DNA of 64,000 nt. Origin: Apoda limacodes. Its lineage: Eukaryota > Arthropoda > Insecta > Lepidoptera > Limacodidae. A model generated the notes under the pieces. The model made no database searches, was not told where the DNA came from, and saw nothing but the letters and a program-made list of their open reading frames with translations. Below, one piece after another: positions 27,617-38,245 of the stretch. The stretch lies in NCBI GenBank assembly GCA_946406115.1, contig OX291546.1, positions 17,601,019 to 17,665,018 on the forward strand, read 5' to 3'. Within the stretch, counting starts at the first letter, position 1. Every line of letters begins with the position of its first letter. The position numbers were made by a program, and so were the translations under genes.

Positions 27617-28015
27617 TAAACTATCCTTTAATTTATTTGAAAATGTCTTAAATTATTATAGAAAAATATGAAACTATTTCGACATGTATCTATAAATTAG
27701 TTAAAATTTAAAAATGTTGGCATAAAATAAAATCATAGCTTATTAAACTATGGTGTTTAATTAGTTTGAGTATCACTTAAAAGTTACGTAAAGGGACGAT
27801 AAACACCAGTGACCTTGTCCAAATATAAAACAAGCTAAAACCATTTTAAACAGAACAGAACGTCTTGAACTTTGCACATCACGTTTTATGTTACTTACGC
27901 TTAGCGCGACACGTTTTTGGCTGGTTTTTTTTTTATGTTTTTAATTGACTAAAAAAAAACTAGGCTTTGAACAAAAATTCTAGCCTTTTGAAACAATATT
28001 TTATTAGTCTTATCC
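27617..28015. other. AT-rich DNA with one copy of a dispersed repeat
   Basis: The text around 27880-27925 (CATCACGTTTTATGTTACTT, then TAGCGCGACACGTTTTTGGC) recurs at 30460-30510, beyond the LINE. No gene. Confidence 0.5.
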
Positions 28016-28861
28016 CAATTCATTCTCTGACTTCCGTCCTATCTCCATATTACCCTTCCTGTCTAAAGTCCTAGAACGTCTTGTTCATCAGCAGCTTAAA
28101 ACGTTTCTTACGAAGAATAGCCTCCTTAATCCTTTCCAATCCGGTTTCCATCCTGGTCATAGTACGACTACTGCACTCACTAAGGTTATTAGTGATATAT
28201 CATTGGGAATGGATCGTACTGAACTTATGTCCTATCACTTTTAGATTTTAGCAACGGTTTTAACACCATTGACTTTGATATTTTACTTGGCAGATTGCGC
28301 TCTATTAACATATCTCCAGCGGCAATTGAATGGTTTCACAGCTACTTGCATGATCGCCAGCAACGAATACAGGTTGAGGACTCTTTTTCTTCCTGGTGTG
28401 ATATACGTGCTGGAGTGCCTCAGGGTGGAGTATTGTCTCCACTTCTTTTCGCTATTTTTATAAATGCAATATCTCAAGGGATTTCTTCTCCCTACCACCT
28501 TTATGCAGATGATTTACAAATCTATCCACAAGCACCTTTAATTGATTTTCATAAAGCCATCGAAAATATGAATTCCGACTTAGACTACATAACACAATGG
28601 AGTAAACGCCATGGACTTACCATAAATACGGATAAAACACAAGTAATCATAATCGGAAGTCCAAAATTAATACCAAGAATTAATTTCTCTCAACTATACC
28701 CAGTACAGCTTGATGGTGTTATTATCCCCTATAGCGAAAACGTTAAGAATCTTGGTATTATTATTGACCGTACTCTTTCTTGGGCACCTCATCTACAAGA
28801 ATTAAGTCGGAAGTTATACGCAACTGTACGTTCTTTAAGGGGTTTACGTAATTTTATCTAG
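28016..28861 (+). pseudogene. RT domain of the (ATCT)n-tailed LINE
   Basis: The frame from 28016 reads NSFSDFRPISILPFLSKVLE, QSGFHPGHSTTTAL, then shifts by one base near 28230-28240 to LLDFSNGFNTIDFDILLGRL (motif A, catalytic Asp present). It continues in the open frame from 28295 with AGVPQGGVLSPLLFAIFIN and YADDLQIY (28502-28525, both catalytic Asp present), INTDKTQVIIIGS and NLGIIIDRTLSW. It ends at a TAG at 28859-28861. The endonuclease and finger regions are gone. Confidence 0.8.
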
Positions 28862-28960
28862 GGAGTCAGGAAATTTTATTAATAGGGAGAAAATTGTGCA
28901 AGAGCGCAGACATTACTTCATCCGATTCTTGATTACGCTGACGCCAGCTACTTTCTCATT

Positions 28961-29462
28961 ACTTACAGTGATCAGCTGTCAGTAAAATGTGATTTTACAA
29001 GTCGTTTAAAAGTATTAGGAGATTGGGCTTTTTTAATTAATAAAGGCAGAGAATTCCAAAGTTTGATGGCTTGAATAGTAAAAGATTTGTTGTTAAAGTT
29101 AGTGGAATAAGCAGGTGGTTTTAAAAGGAGTTTAGTAGAGGGACGAAGGATGGAATTACAACTGCCTATGAATTGGAAATGATCTTTAAGGTATACAGGC
29201 GCCGACGGATTGAACAAAATGCTGTACAGAAGTGTAAGAACATGTATATTACGGCGAATACGGATTGGAGGCTACTTGAGCTCTTGGCGAAAGTAGGAGA
29301 CACGGACATATTTGCGAAGTTCAAATATGAAACGTATATACATAGATTCTGAAGACGCTCAAGTTTATTTAATTGGTCCTCAGTGAGAAAGTAGCTGGCG
29401 TCAGCGTAATCAAGAATCGGATGAAGTAATGTCTGCGCTCTTGCGCAATTTTCTCCCTATTC
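28961..29462 (-). pseudogene. Inverted copy of the LINE thumb and C-terminal region
   Basis: Read on the minus strand this segment is colinear with the expected continuation of the LINE: LLHPILDYADASYF, then DQLNKLERLQNLCIRFIFEL, then FNPSAPVYLKDHFQFIGS and IKLWNSLPLLIKKAQSPNTF to a stop near 28972. Its first ~80 bases duplicate in inverse the plus-strand text at 28880-28960, and its last ~250 bases duplicate in inverse the text at 29505-29790. Confidence 0.75.
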
Positions 29463-29504
29463 CCACTAAAATTGCAAGAGCAATTGCAAGAGCCGAAATA
29501 TTCA

Positions 29505-29790
29505 TGTTCTTACACTTCTGTACAGCATATTGCTCAATCCGTCGGCGCCTGTATACCTTAAAGATCATTTCCAATTCATAGGCAGTTGTAATTCCATCCT
29601 TCGTCCCTCCACTCAACTCCTTTTAAAACCACCTGCTCATTCCACTAACTTTTACAACAAATCTTTTACTATTCAAGCCATCAAACTTTGGAATTCTCTG
29701 CCTTTATTAATTAAAAAGCCCAATCTCCTAATACTTTTAAACGCCTTGTAAAATCACATTTTACTGACAGCTGATCACTGTAAGTATCAA
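29505..29790 (+). pseudogene. Direct C-terminal region of the same LINE
   Basis: LNPSAPVYLKDHFQFIGS, TNFYNKSFTIQAIKLWNSLP and LLIKKPN form the LINE C-terminus, ending in the 3' region at 29800-30133. A base lost near 29720 shifts the last residues. The text between the RT thumb and this block, present in the inverted copy (29256-29384), is missing here. At the left edge an 11-base unit, ATTGCAAGAGC, is repeated (29471-29496). Confidence 0.7.
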
Positions 29791-30133
29791 AGCATATAAA
29801 ATTATATTTATTTGTATTATAGATATTTATATATGACTTATATGTATATATGTATTGATATTGTATGTAGATATTATTTAAAAACACATTTAAGTGTAGT
29901 TTAAGATATTTCTTTACTCGTCAATATTACATATTTATTTTAGTTCACCTACCTCGATTTAATTTTGTAATTCTCCTCTACCCTAAGGTTGTCTGGTAAA
30001 AATCGCTATCTTCGCTTATCACTTTTAAGCGATAAGACCGCCTAATTTTGTACTTATGTCTACCTTTATTCTCTTTATGTAAACGAAAACATGTTGGTGT
30101 TCAATAAAGTATTTATCTATCTATCTATCTATT

Positions 30134-30744
30134 TATAACGTATGTAAAAAAAATATTAGTTTCCGTGACTAAATATCGAGATCTACGTCAAGTAAACTAA
30201 TTTTAAGGCATTCTTGATTTATTTTTGAATTCATCAATATTATTTAAAAAAAATTGATGTTCTTTTTTATTGACTTTCCCCAATTTTTGTATTTTTTATT
30301 AAATTTGCAGTAAGCACTTTTTCAATCTAACACAGATGAGATAGACCGTTTTGGGATAAAATATATTGTAGGCTTAAGACTCCGATATACGCCGCAGACC
30401 TTGCTCGAGTATAAATCAACCTAAACTTCGTTCAAGCGTGCTCCCATAAGGTTGTATTATGCTCATCACGTTTTGTATGGCACTTAGCGCGACGCGTTTT
30501 TGACTAGTTCTTGTAATGTTTTTATTTCGTTGAACAAAAAAACAAACTTTGTATCGAAATTTAGTATTTATGAAATATTTTATTATGAAATAATACCTTT
30601 TTGGTGTATTTAAAAATATGGTTCCATTACAATATATTGATACCTATAAAAAGAAAACTCATTTCGAAGCGTTTATTTAAGAATTATTTTCTTTATTTTC
30701 ATTACTTGCTTCTAATTCTGTTAGATTTTTCCTTTTTGTAACGT
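30134..30744. other. AT-rich DNA with a repeat copy
   Basis: No gene. The text at 30455-30515 (CATCACGTTTTGTATGGCAC, TTAGCGCGACGCGTTTTTGA) is the second copy of the repeat near 27880. Confidence 0.5.
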
Positions 30745-30995
30745 CTTTCCCATAGACTTCGAGCTTTGTAATCTGCCCTATAGACTGCGCAATAGCCTCA
30801 CAACATTAGCCACACTTTAGAAAGAGATAATGCGAAGCTATGGTCTCTTTTCGCATTCTATCAAAGCTCGCAATTTTGTTTGTTGGTGTTAATTAAAAAG
30901 GTGGAAAGAAACAAGAGACTTTCGCTTTGCTTCGTCTCTGTCACACTTTTCTGACCAATTTTTTTATAGCTGGTTAGGAAATGCGCTGTTCAGGT
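30745..30995 (+). repeat. Dispersed repeat, paired with 47455-47700
   Basis: Both copies share AGACTTCGA, TATRGACTGCRCAATA-like text, ATTAGCCACACTTTAGAAAG and AGAAAGAGACAAGAC-like text, ending near GGAAATG. No coding sequence or terminal repeats seen. Confidence 0.55.
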
Positions 30996-31128
30996 CTATG
31001 GTGTTTTCTATATTTTTATATATTTGGGATATGCGCCGGCTCGTCTATAATCTAGCATATTTAAGATTGAAAATGCCGTTTTAGGAAATTGTCTGAATAC
31101 ATTTCGATGTGGCTTTCTTCAAAGAAAT

Positions 31129-31947
31129 AAAAAAACCGGCCAAGTGCGAGTCGGACTCACGCACCGAGGGTTCCGTAAAAGGAACACTGTATTGAGGGAT
31201 AAACCTAAATTTGCCTATGGGCAACCGTTGTCCCAATAAATCGACTTAGGTCACAGTTAGTTTACAAACTGCAAATAAGTTTATAATCGAAATAAAAAAT
31301 AATAATTGTGATGTAACAAGAAATTTGCAGATTTTTTCCTTAATGTGTGCTACATAGCATTGCTTTTTGCCAAGTTCATGATTCTAGGTCAACGGAAAGT
31401 ACCCTATAGGTTTTGATTATTTTGTGCCACAATAAGTGACATAAAAAAAACCAGATTTTGAGCATATTTTTGTATTGCATTGACTTTGAAGCTTGATTTT
31501 TTTACATCTTCAAGGAACCATAGACCTCAGTATTTGATATTAATTTCAACTAGATACCTTCACGCGTTACTGAAAATGGGTCTTGGCAGAAGATATTTTT
31601 TTTTTAAATGTGTTATTACTACAAATTAACAAATTTCGGCTTTTTTCCTATATTTGTGATGTACCTTTCCTTGTTTCGTGTGAAATTTCATAGGTTTTGA
31701 TTTATTTGTGATTGTAAAAATATGTGACAAAAATGGCCGTATTTCGGCTGTTTTTTTTATTGCGTTTATTTAGAAGCTTGATATTTTACAGCTTCAAGGT
31801 ACCGTAGACCTTAGTATTTGATATTCATTTTAACTTGATACCTTCACACGTTCCTAAGAAAAAGGGTCTTGACAGACAGACAAACGGACAACAAAGTGAT
31901 TTTATAAGCGTTCCTTTTTCTTTTTGAGGGACGGAACCCTAAAAACG
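31129..31947 (-). repeat. GGTTCCGT-type dispersed repeat, complete copy
   Basis: On the minus strand it runs from TTTTTAGGGTTCCGTCCCTC (31947) through a CTGTCTGTC block to ACGGAACCCTCGGTGCGTGA, then GTCCGACTCGCACTTGGCCG and GTTTTTT (31129). It is the best-preserved copy in the window, about 820 bp. Internal text is partly doubled (GATACCTTCACRCGTTMCTRA near 31555 and 31840). It has no coding capacity. Confidence 0.7.
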
Positions 31948-32537
31948 TTTAACTCAATTTAATCAATCAAAACGCTAGTAATTCTTCAGTTAGTAAATTC
32001 ATGAAATCCATTTCATTATAAAAAAAGATCCACAACATACACATATAAACAAAAATATTCATTTACAAACCGGAAACAGTACGTTTACGGAGCTTTATTG
32101 ATTTATGACAATATTATCTCCATGACAAAATGATATATTAATACCAAAGTACCTACTTTGAGCAAGCGCTGCCCAGTAATATCATCTTACGTGGGTACTG
32201 GACATAGATATAGAATGTACAAGATCAACTATGCTAAATGAATAACGAAACAGAAAAAAAATTGCAAATGTGTGAGTGGAATAGTGTTGTCAAACAACAC
32301 TATCGATAATTTTACCTGCACAAAATTATTGCAAACTAGCGCGCTGGTGAAATTAAATATTATCTATGTCGCGTTTACACTCGCGTCACGCAGCCTCGGA
32401 ACGCGTTGTCGGACAAAGCAAACTGTTAACACGCTTGTGCTCGTACATGTGCCCAATAACATAGCGTTGAATGCAAGAGTGTAAACATACCATTAGAACC
32501 TAAACTATTAGGACTATAATCACGTCTTATAGGAAAT
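31948..32537. other. AT-rich DNA
   Basis: Nothing supported. A 70-codon open frame at 32272-32484 has no motif. Confidence 0.5.
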
Positions 32538-34030
32538 TTAAAAATCTAATCACTTTCTTCTTAAAGAACCCCATGTCGTAGTCGCTCGAGAAAACCTCGG
32601 CAGGGAGCTTATTCCACAACTTAAGCGTTCGCGGGAGTAAGTTCCTTTCAAACCGCACGGTTACGAAGAGTGAGAATGAATTCACTGTCGATGGCGAGCG
32701 GAGCGATGGTAGAAAGTACCTGTGGAAATTATTTCAAACAATTCCTCAAAACACAAAACATATTATACAAGCGGTAGAACACACAGGGAGGCAAAATCTC
32801 TCCTCAGACTTAAAGGTGCGATACGACTTTTGAGTTTGGGGTCGTCGAAGATTCTTAGTGCTTGTCGTTGAACCGAATTAAAAGGGCTAAGCTGGTATCC
32901 AGGTGCACCCGCCTAGAGATGGCAGCAGGCCGGACTTGTAATTTGTAAAGCAACAACCTTTGCCCTGAGGTGAAGTATCGCTTCGCTCTGTTGAGTACTC
33001 CTGGTTTCTTGGACGCCAGTTTCACCTTGGTTTCCAAATGGTCGCGAAACTGGATATAGCTGGAGATGTCAACACCAAAGATCCCAATACACTTGGAGAT
33101 GGTAAGTGCTGTGTTCTGGAATTGTAGGACCACAGTAAATGGGATTTTCTTAGCGTTGAACGCGCAGACTTGCGTCTTTATTGGGTTGAATCCTGAAACG
33201 CTTAACGTCCGCCAGACCTCCCACTGTGTTACGGAGATTTCTGGCATAGTCTTACCGCATCTCGGTAAATTAGGTGGTAAAGCTCCTTCGTTATTGATAT
33301 TCGAGTTTGAAGCAATGAGACTGCCCAGTAAATCGGCTTTCTCTCTAGCACTATGGGAGAATCGGTTTTTCGCTGTGGTGGTAACGACCACTGACAAAAG
33401 TTTCCCTTGGCAGCTTGACAAGCGACCAGAAAGCACGACTCCCAGAGGGATAGCTTGCAAGTCGCCCACCTATTTTGCCGATGAATTGGAACTTAGCTCT
33501 GGCGATTACTTTCTTACTGAACCTCGAGGCAGCATTTAATTTGCGTTTTAACTCAGACGTATTCAGATCCTTATTGATCGCACCGTGGTCCAAGCCTCAT
33601 ATGCAGTTTGCTTAAGAATTTTAGCTTCTTTACAAGACCTATTAAACCACGGTCTTTTTTTGATATCGGCATCTACTCGAGGGTTAGAAATGTAACATTC
33701 CATGCCAGCGAAGATTGTCTCAGTGACTGCGGCTGCGGGTATGTCAGGATCTTCTGAGCTGAAGCAGAGCTGCCTCCACGGGTACGATGCATAAAAATCC
33801 CGCAATCCATCACAATCTGCTGACTTATAATACCACACACAACGCCATTAATTGGCGCAGAGGAAACGGTTAGTGTGCATGACACTTGATTCCGAGTAAG
33901 AGAAAAGAGCCAAGAGGCGCATCCACTGAGACGGAATATCAGTTCGGACGTGTAGTTAGCACTCCTAGCCTCTATATCAGGTATGCTCGTTTGAGAAAGT
34001 ACCAGTTGAGAGAATTTTGTTTGAGTAATT
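32538..34030 (-). mobile_element. CR1/L2-like LINE, copy B, with RT core deleted
   Basis: The minus strand carries the end of the endonuclease region (QLVLSQTSIPDIEA, near 33990), the linker (KSADCDGLRDFYASYPWRQ), the pre-RT block (LNAASRFSKKVIARAKFQFI) and then jumps from ISVTQWEVWRTL straight to NPIKTQVCAFNAK at about 33195. The whole RT palm with its catalytic motifs is lost, some 800 bases relative to copy A. The thumb follows (FGVDISSYIQFRDHL). The last ~120 bases including the poly(A) end are missing. Confidence 0.75.
32855..33838 (-). pseudogene. Broken ORF of LINE copy B
   Basis: Three overlapping minus-strand frames (33838-33563, 33593-33351, 33469-32855) make up the reading: KRPWFNRSCKEAKILKQTAY, GKIGGRLASYPSGSRAFWSL, and ADLLGSLIASNSNINNEGAL followed by the deletion junction RTLSVSGFNPIKTQ. 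At least two frameshifts and the RT-core deletion leave it inactive. Confidence 0.75.
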
Positions 34031-34374
34031 GTAAAGAATAAAAACCAAAGTTTATTGATACGTCTCAATTTTTTTTATTGAAAGTATTTAAATTTAACAA
34101 ATTTAACATTATTTAGTAATAATACTAAAACTATAAGGACATTAAATATAGAAACTCTTTGTAAGTAGACTTCTAGTGAACAAAACACCGTATTAAAAAC
34201 CAAGTGTTTTATATTATTTTTCATCATGCAACCGCCGTGCGCTTAATACATATTGCATTTCATACTAATTCTATAAATGTGGCTTAAACGGTGCGTACGA
34301 TGCGGACAAATCTGCGATCACCTTTGTATGGCTATGAATAATTATCTTATTAATGTTCTATACATGTATAATTA
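34031..34374. other. AT-rich DNA
   Basis: Nothing recognised. Confidence 0.5.
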
Positions 34375-35060
34375 CATATATCGATACTGATGCCGTCGGT
34401 CGCCACCTTGTCAAGCTCTATGGTAACTAAATGTCTACATATTTTACGCAAAATACTCTACAAATCCTTATTTACCAATAAAATAATGGTACTCAGTAAA
34501 TCTAGACAAAAAAAATCAAGCTGTGAATTAATTTGTTTTTTATTTCGTAAAATTCTCAACCAAAACTGATAAAATATGCATATGACAACAATGCAGTAAA
34601 AATTATCATAATTTACCTGTGAAATGTGTAATAATTCGAATTATTATCTGTTGTGACTCCACATTTACTCACAGCACAAGACACCATAGTTACCTACAAA
34701 ATTAATAGTTTGTATGTTAATCCAGGATTATTTAAAAAAAATCCATTCGCCTAAAGAGAAACGCTATGTCCTCTTGTGGTCATATAATTTTATACTTTTT
34801 TATCATAATTTTAATGAACGTGTTTCTATTTATGCCGCAGTTAGAGCTTCTCATAGACTTTATTATATATACGCATGACGTCAGCGCTATGTCAATCTCT
34901 ATCGTAACTAAATGATTACATATTTTACACAAAATAACCTCCAAATCTTGATTTAGCAACGAAATATGGTATCAAGTCTACGGAAAAACATGTAAACTAC
35001 GATTCAAATGGTTTTTTCGTTAATTTTTCAGCTGTATTAGATAAAATATTCAATTAACAA
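34375..35060 (+). repeat. Two diverged direct copies of an AT-rich repeat
   Basis: The units near 34380-34620 and 34838-35060 share the order GTAACTAAATG, TACATATTTTACRCAAAATA, AAATCYTKATTTA and AATGCAGTAA. A third copy lies at 36785-36955, beyond LINE copy F, with the strongest match to the second (CGCATGACGTCAG, then TCAATCT and TATCGTAACTAAATGATTAC). Function unknown. Confidence 0.6.
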
Positions 35061-35135
35061 TGCAGTAATTCTGATTATTCCGTCTTGTAAATAAACATTG
35101 GGTAAATAAATAATAAAAATAAAAAAATAATAATA

Positions 35136-36572
35136 GAAGACTGCGAATGTGTACTTGGTGCTCAAAAAGGTCGATAGATCAGATCCATCGAATTACAGGC
35201 CTATGGCTATTACATCTCTCCTCTCCAAGGTGCTGGAGCGTGTGATCAACACACAGCTTCTGAAATACCTTGAAGTACACGACTTGGTCAGTGACCGTCA
35301 ATATGGCTTTTGCCACGGTCGCTCGACTGGTGACCTTCTAGTGTATCTCACACACCGAGGGGCACTAGCCTAGAGTCAGGGGGAGGTATTGGCATGTAGC
35401 CTGGACATAGCAAAGGCGTTCGATCGGTTCTGGCACCGGGGTCTTCTATCGAAGTTGCCATCTTACGGAGTGTCCGAGGGTTTGTGCAAATGGGTGGATA
35501 GCTTTTAACCGTAGTTGACGGTAGTTGCTCTGATAGTATGGACATTAATGCTGGTGTCCCGCAAGGTCCTGCGCTGTCTCCTACGCTGTTTCTACTGCAT
35601 ATCAATGACATGTTGGACATCAACAACATACATTGTTATGCAGATGATAGTACTGGAGACGCTTTTTACACGGGTCGTGCAAACAACCCTCGTTCCGTTG
35701 TGGAGGAAAACCGCGGAGAACATATGTCTCAAATCGAGACCACACTGTCCAAGGTCTCTGACTGGGGACGGGTAAACTTGGTCCGATTCAACCCTACAAA
35801 GACACAAGTGTAAACCGCTAAGAAAACTCCATTCACTGTAGTCCCACAATTCCAGAATACTCCCCTTTCCATCTCCAAGAGCATTGGGATCCTTGGGGTC
35901 GACATCTCCAGCGATGTTCAGTTCCGAGATCATTTACAAGATAAGGTGAAGCTGGCGTCCAAAAACTTGGTGTACTCAACAGAGCGAAGCAGTACTTCAC
36001 GTCGGGGCAAAGGTTGTTACTTTACAAGTCGCAAGTTCGGCCCCATATGAAGTACTGCTGCCATCTCTGGGCGGGTGCACCCGGATACCAGCTTGGCCCT
36101 TTTGACTCGGTTCAACGACGGGCTGTGAGAATTGTCGACGATTCCAAACTCACTTGCGGTATCGAGCCCTTAAGTCAGAGGAGAGACTTTGCCTCTCTGT
36201 GTGTGTTTTACCGCTTTGACAATGGGTTGTGTTCTGAGAAATTGTTCGAAATGATGCCCATGGCTACTTTCTACCATCGCACCGCTCGCCATCGGCAAGA
36301 AATTCATTCTCACACTTTAGAACCTAAATAGTCGCGTACAGTGCGGTTTCAGAAAACCCCGCGAACGCTTAAGTTGTGGAATGAGCTCCCTGCCAAGGTT
36401 TCCTGCAAGGACTACAGTATGGAGTTTTTCAAGAAAGAAGTTATTAGATTTCTGAAGGGTCGGCAACGCGCAAGTGATACCCCTGGTGTTGCAAGCGTCC
36501 ATGGGCTACAGTGACCGCTTACCATCAGGCGGACCGTAAGCTTGTTTGCCATCTTAGTGGTGTAAAAAAAAA
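35136..36572 (+). mobile_element. CR1/L2-like LINE, copy F
   Basis: A 5'-truncated copy starting in the RT finger region (GAAGACTGCGAATGTG) and running to the 3' end CCGCTTACCATCAGGCGGAC with a nine-base A tail. Both sides are A/T-rich, so the apparent 11-base flanking repeat (AAAAAAATAAT) is not convincing as a target duplication. It lies between repeat units at 34838 and 36785. Confidence 0.8.
35149..36502 (+). pseudogene. RT remains of LINE copy F
   Basis: The frame from 35149 reads DRSDPSNYRPMAITSLLSKV and QYGFCHGRSTGDLLVYLTHR and stops at 35371-35373 where four bases are missing relative to copy A. Motif A text is intact at DNA level (GACATAGCAAAGGCGTTCGA, 35404), followed by an ~19-base deletion near 35507, GVPQGPALSPTLFLLHIND and CYADDSTGD (35636). 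A 10-base or so loss at 35809 and other shifts follow. The C-terminal blocks (LVSQIE-type thumb, FEMMPMATFYHRTARHRQ) are in several frames. Confidence 0.75.
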
Positions 36573-36784
36573 TAATTAAATATTAATGACGGATTACAGA
36601 AAGAAAAACAAAATTCCAGTCACAGTAAACAAATGACGACCTTACCGGATCTTATCGCGGGAGACATTGACATAGGCACCTATTTTCTTTTGTCTTATTT
36701 TGTCTCGGGCTCCTAGACTTAATTTGGATTTCTCTCTTCCACGCTTTATTGGTCTTTTTTTTCTTGTGCGGGGATTGAACCCCA
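36573..36784. other. Short AT-rich stretch with a B-box-like motif
   Basis: On the minus strand GGTTCAATCCCCGC (about 36770-36783) equals the tRNA B-box consensus, but no A box is recognisable upstream, so I do not call a SINE. Confidence 0.4.
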
Positions 36785-36955
36785 TATCTCTGCCGCAAAA
36801 AGAACTCCTAATAGACTTTATTATCGATATCGATACGCATGACGTCAGTGCTAAGTCAATCTTTATCGTAACTAAATGATTACATATTTTACACAAAATA
36901 TCCCCCAAATCTTGATTTAGCAATGAAATATGGTATTAAATCAAGATTAATACGC
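36785..36955 (+). repeat. Third copy of the 34.4-35.0 kb repeat
   Basis: CGCATGACGTCAGTGCTAAG, TATCGTAACTAAATGATTAC and CCAAATCTTGATTTAGCAAT match the copy at 34868-34965 closely. Confidence 0.65.
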
Positions 36956-37130
36956 GAGTCTAACTCGCACTTGACCAGTTTTTTTTTCTTAGAAACCGTC
37001 CCAGGCGTGTGCGTAACAACTTTCCTAAATTCGATTACTATCTGTTTACCCTTAGTGCGCAAGTCCGTCTCGCACTTGAACCTTTTATAAAAAAACCTTG
37101 CCCTAACAATAAATATTGCATTTATTGTTT
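36956..37130 (+). repeat. Fragment of the GGCAAACGTTG-type repeat family
   Basis: CTAACTCGCACTTGACCAGT, CCAGGCGTGTGCGTAACAAC and AAAAACCTTGCCCTAACAAT match the larger copy at 56383-57150 and the minus-strand one at 48500-48795. Confidence 0.5.
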
Positions 37131-37186
37131 ATTTTGTGCAGTCGTGCGGAAGCTATGTCGTGATTAAGGGAAACAGGGATTCATTT

Positions 37187-37672
37187 TTAGGGTTCCGTAC
37201 CCAGAGGGTGCCAACGGAGCCCTCTTACTAAAACTACGCTGTTTGTTAGTATGTCCGTCTGTGTGACTAATAAAATCTTTTAGACCGAAATAAGTAGATC
37301 CTGATTTTTTTACAGAATATGTGTTATAATATAATATCTAACAAAAAATAAAAAGTTAAAATTTAAGGGATAAGAAACAAGAAACACATTTTCGTTTGAT
37401 TTGCTCTATCATAAAAACAGAAGGACATACAAACTTCAATCTTGCAGTGAAAAATAGTGTGAACTCTAAAGTATAACAACAAATAATAAAAACTGGCCAA
37501 GTGTGAGACGGACCCTAGCAATTTCTATTTTAACAGCGGTACTTGCGGCTTGGTCAGTAGTTGGACTTGCTTAGCGGCACACTTTTTTTTCTTTGTGGTT
37601 GTAAATTACGTAAATGGTGGTAGGCACGGAACCCTCGGTGCGCGAGTCAAACTCGCACTTGGCCGGTTTTTA
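37187..37672 (+). repeat. GGTTCCGT-type repeat, short complete copy with a 5S-like part
   Basis: It opens TTTTTAGGGTTCCGTACCCA and ends GGCACGGAACCCTCGGTGCG, then ACTCGCACTTGGCCGGTTTT. Near 37540 the text CGGCTTGGTCAGTAGTTGGA is a decayed copy of the 5S rRNA internal region (GCGGTCAGTACTTGGATGG) that is part of this repeat variant. Length about 486 bp, no coding sequence. Confidence 0.65.
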
Positions 37673-37966
37673 TATTTATAGATTAGTTTTAAATTTCAAA
37701 ATTGCTTAGAACTTTTTTTAATTTAGCCTAGAAGTATCCAAAATACGCAACTATTGCAGCGCCAAGGTAGCTAAAATAAACAAGGTGATTAATTTGTAGT
37801 AGCAATTTGAATGTGCAAATTACTCTTTTGTATTATAGCAATTGGGATAAAAGGTTATTGTTTTGTGGCAGTTATATGCAACGTGCAAGTTTGTAGGTAT
37901 TCTGTAGCAGCAATTTTAATGAATTCTTATGTAGATCCATCCGATCTACTTAAGGTTCCCGGTAGA
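37673..37966. other. AT-rich DNA
   Basis: Nothing supported; the open frame 37811-38023 runs into the tandem repeat and shows no motif. Confidence 0.5.
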
Positions 37967-38245
37967 AGATCACCATTTATACAGACTACGGGGTTTTTTA
38001 ATAATTATACAGAAATTCCTTAAGTATCCATGCAGATATCAAAAAAAAAAAAAAATCGGTACAAGATCACCATTTATACAGGCTACATGCTTTATAAATA
38101 ATAATACAGAAATTCCTTAAGTAACTATGAAGATATCAAGAGAAAGATCGGTGCAAGATTACCATTTATACAGACTACAGGCTTTATTAATAATAATACA
38201 GAAATTTCTTAAGTAACCATGCAGATATCAAGAAAAAAATCGTTA
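37967..38245 (+). repeat. Three-unit tandem repeat of 92-97 bp
   Basis: Units start at 37967, 38064 and 38156 with AGAT(C/T)ACCATTTATACA and each contains ACAGAAATT(C/T)CTTAAGTA and GAAGATATCAAG-like text before an A-run and ATCGGT. Only the A-run length and some single bases differ. It is a minisatellite-like array with no coding sense. Confidence 0.85.

Larger units (their letters stand above)
28016..30133 (+). mobile_element. LINE with (ATCT)n tail and an internal inverted duplication
   Basis: The element is 5'-truncated inside the RT and ends with a 3' region containing TCGCTTATCACTTTTAAGCG and ATAAGACCGCC, an AATAAAG (30102) and an ATCT microsatellite tail. Its RT part reads plus-strand to about 28960, then a minus-strand copy of the following region (29462 down to 28961) intervenes, then the plus-strand order resumes at about 29505. 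YADDLQIY and the tail suggest a CR1/Daphne-like LINE of Lepidoptera; the clade is not certain. Confidence 0.75.

Noticed and set aside
35125..36585. An 11-base target duplication for LINE copy F
   Set aside because: The shared AAAAAAATAAT is low-complexity and overlaps the A tail; it cannot be told from chance.
37967..38245. A CRISPR array
   Set aside because: Units of 92-97 bases repeat along their whole length without unique spacers, and the genome is eukaryotic.
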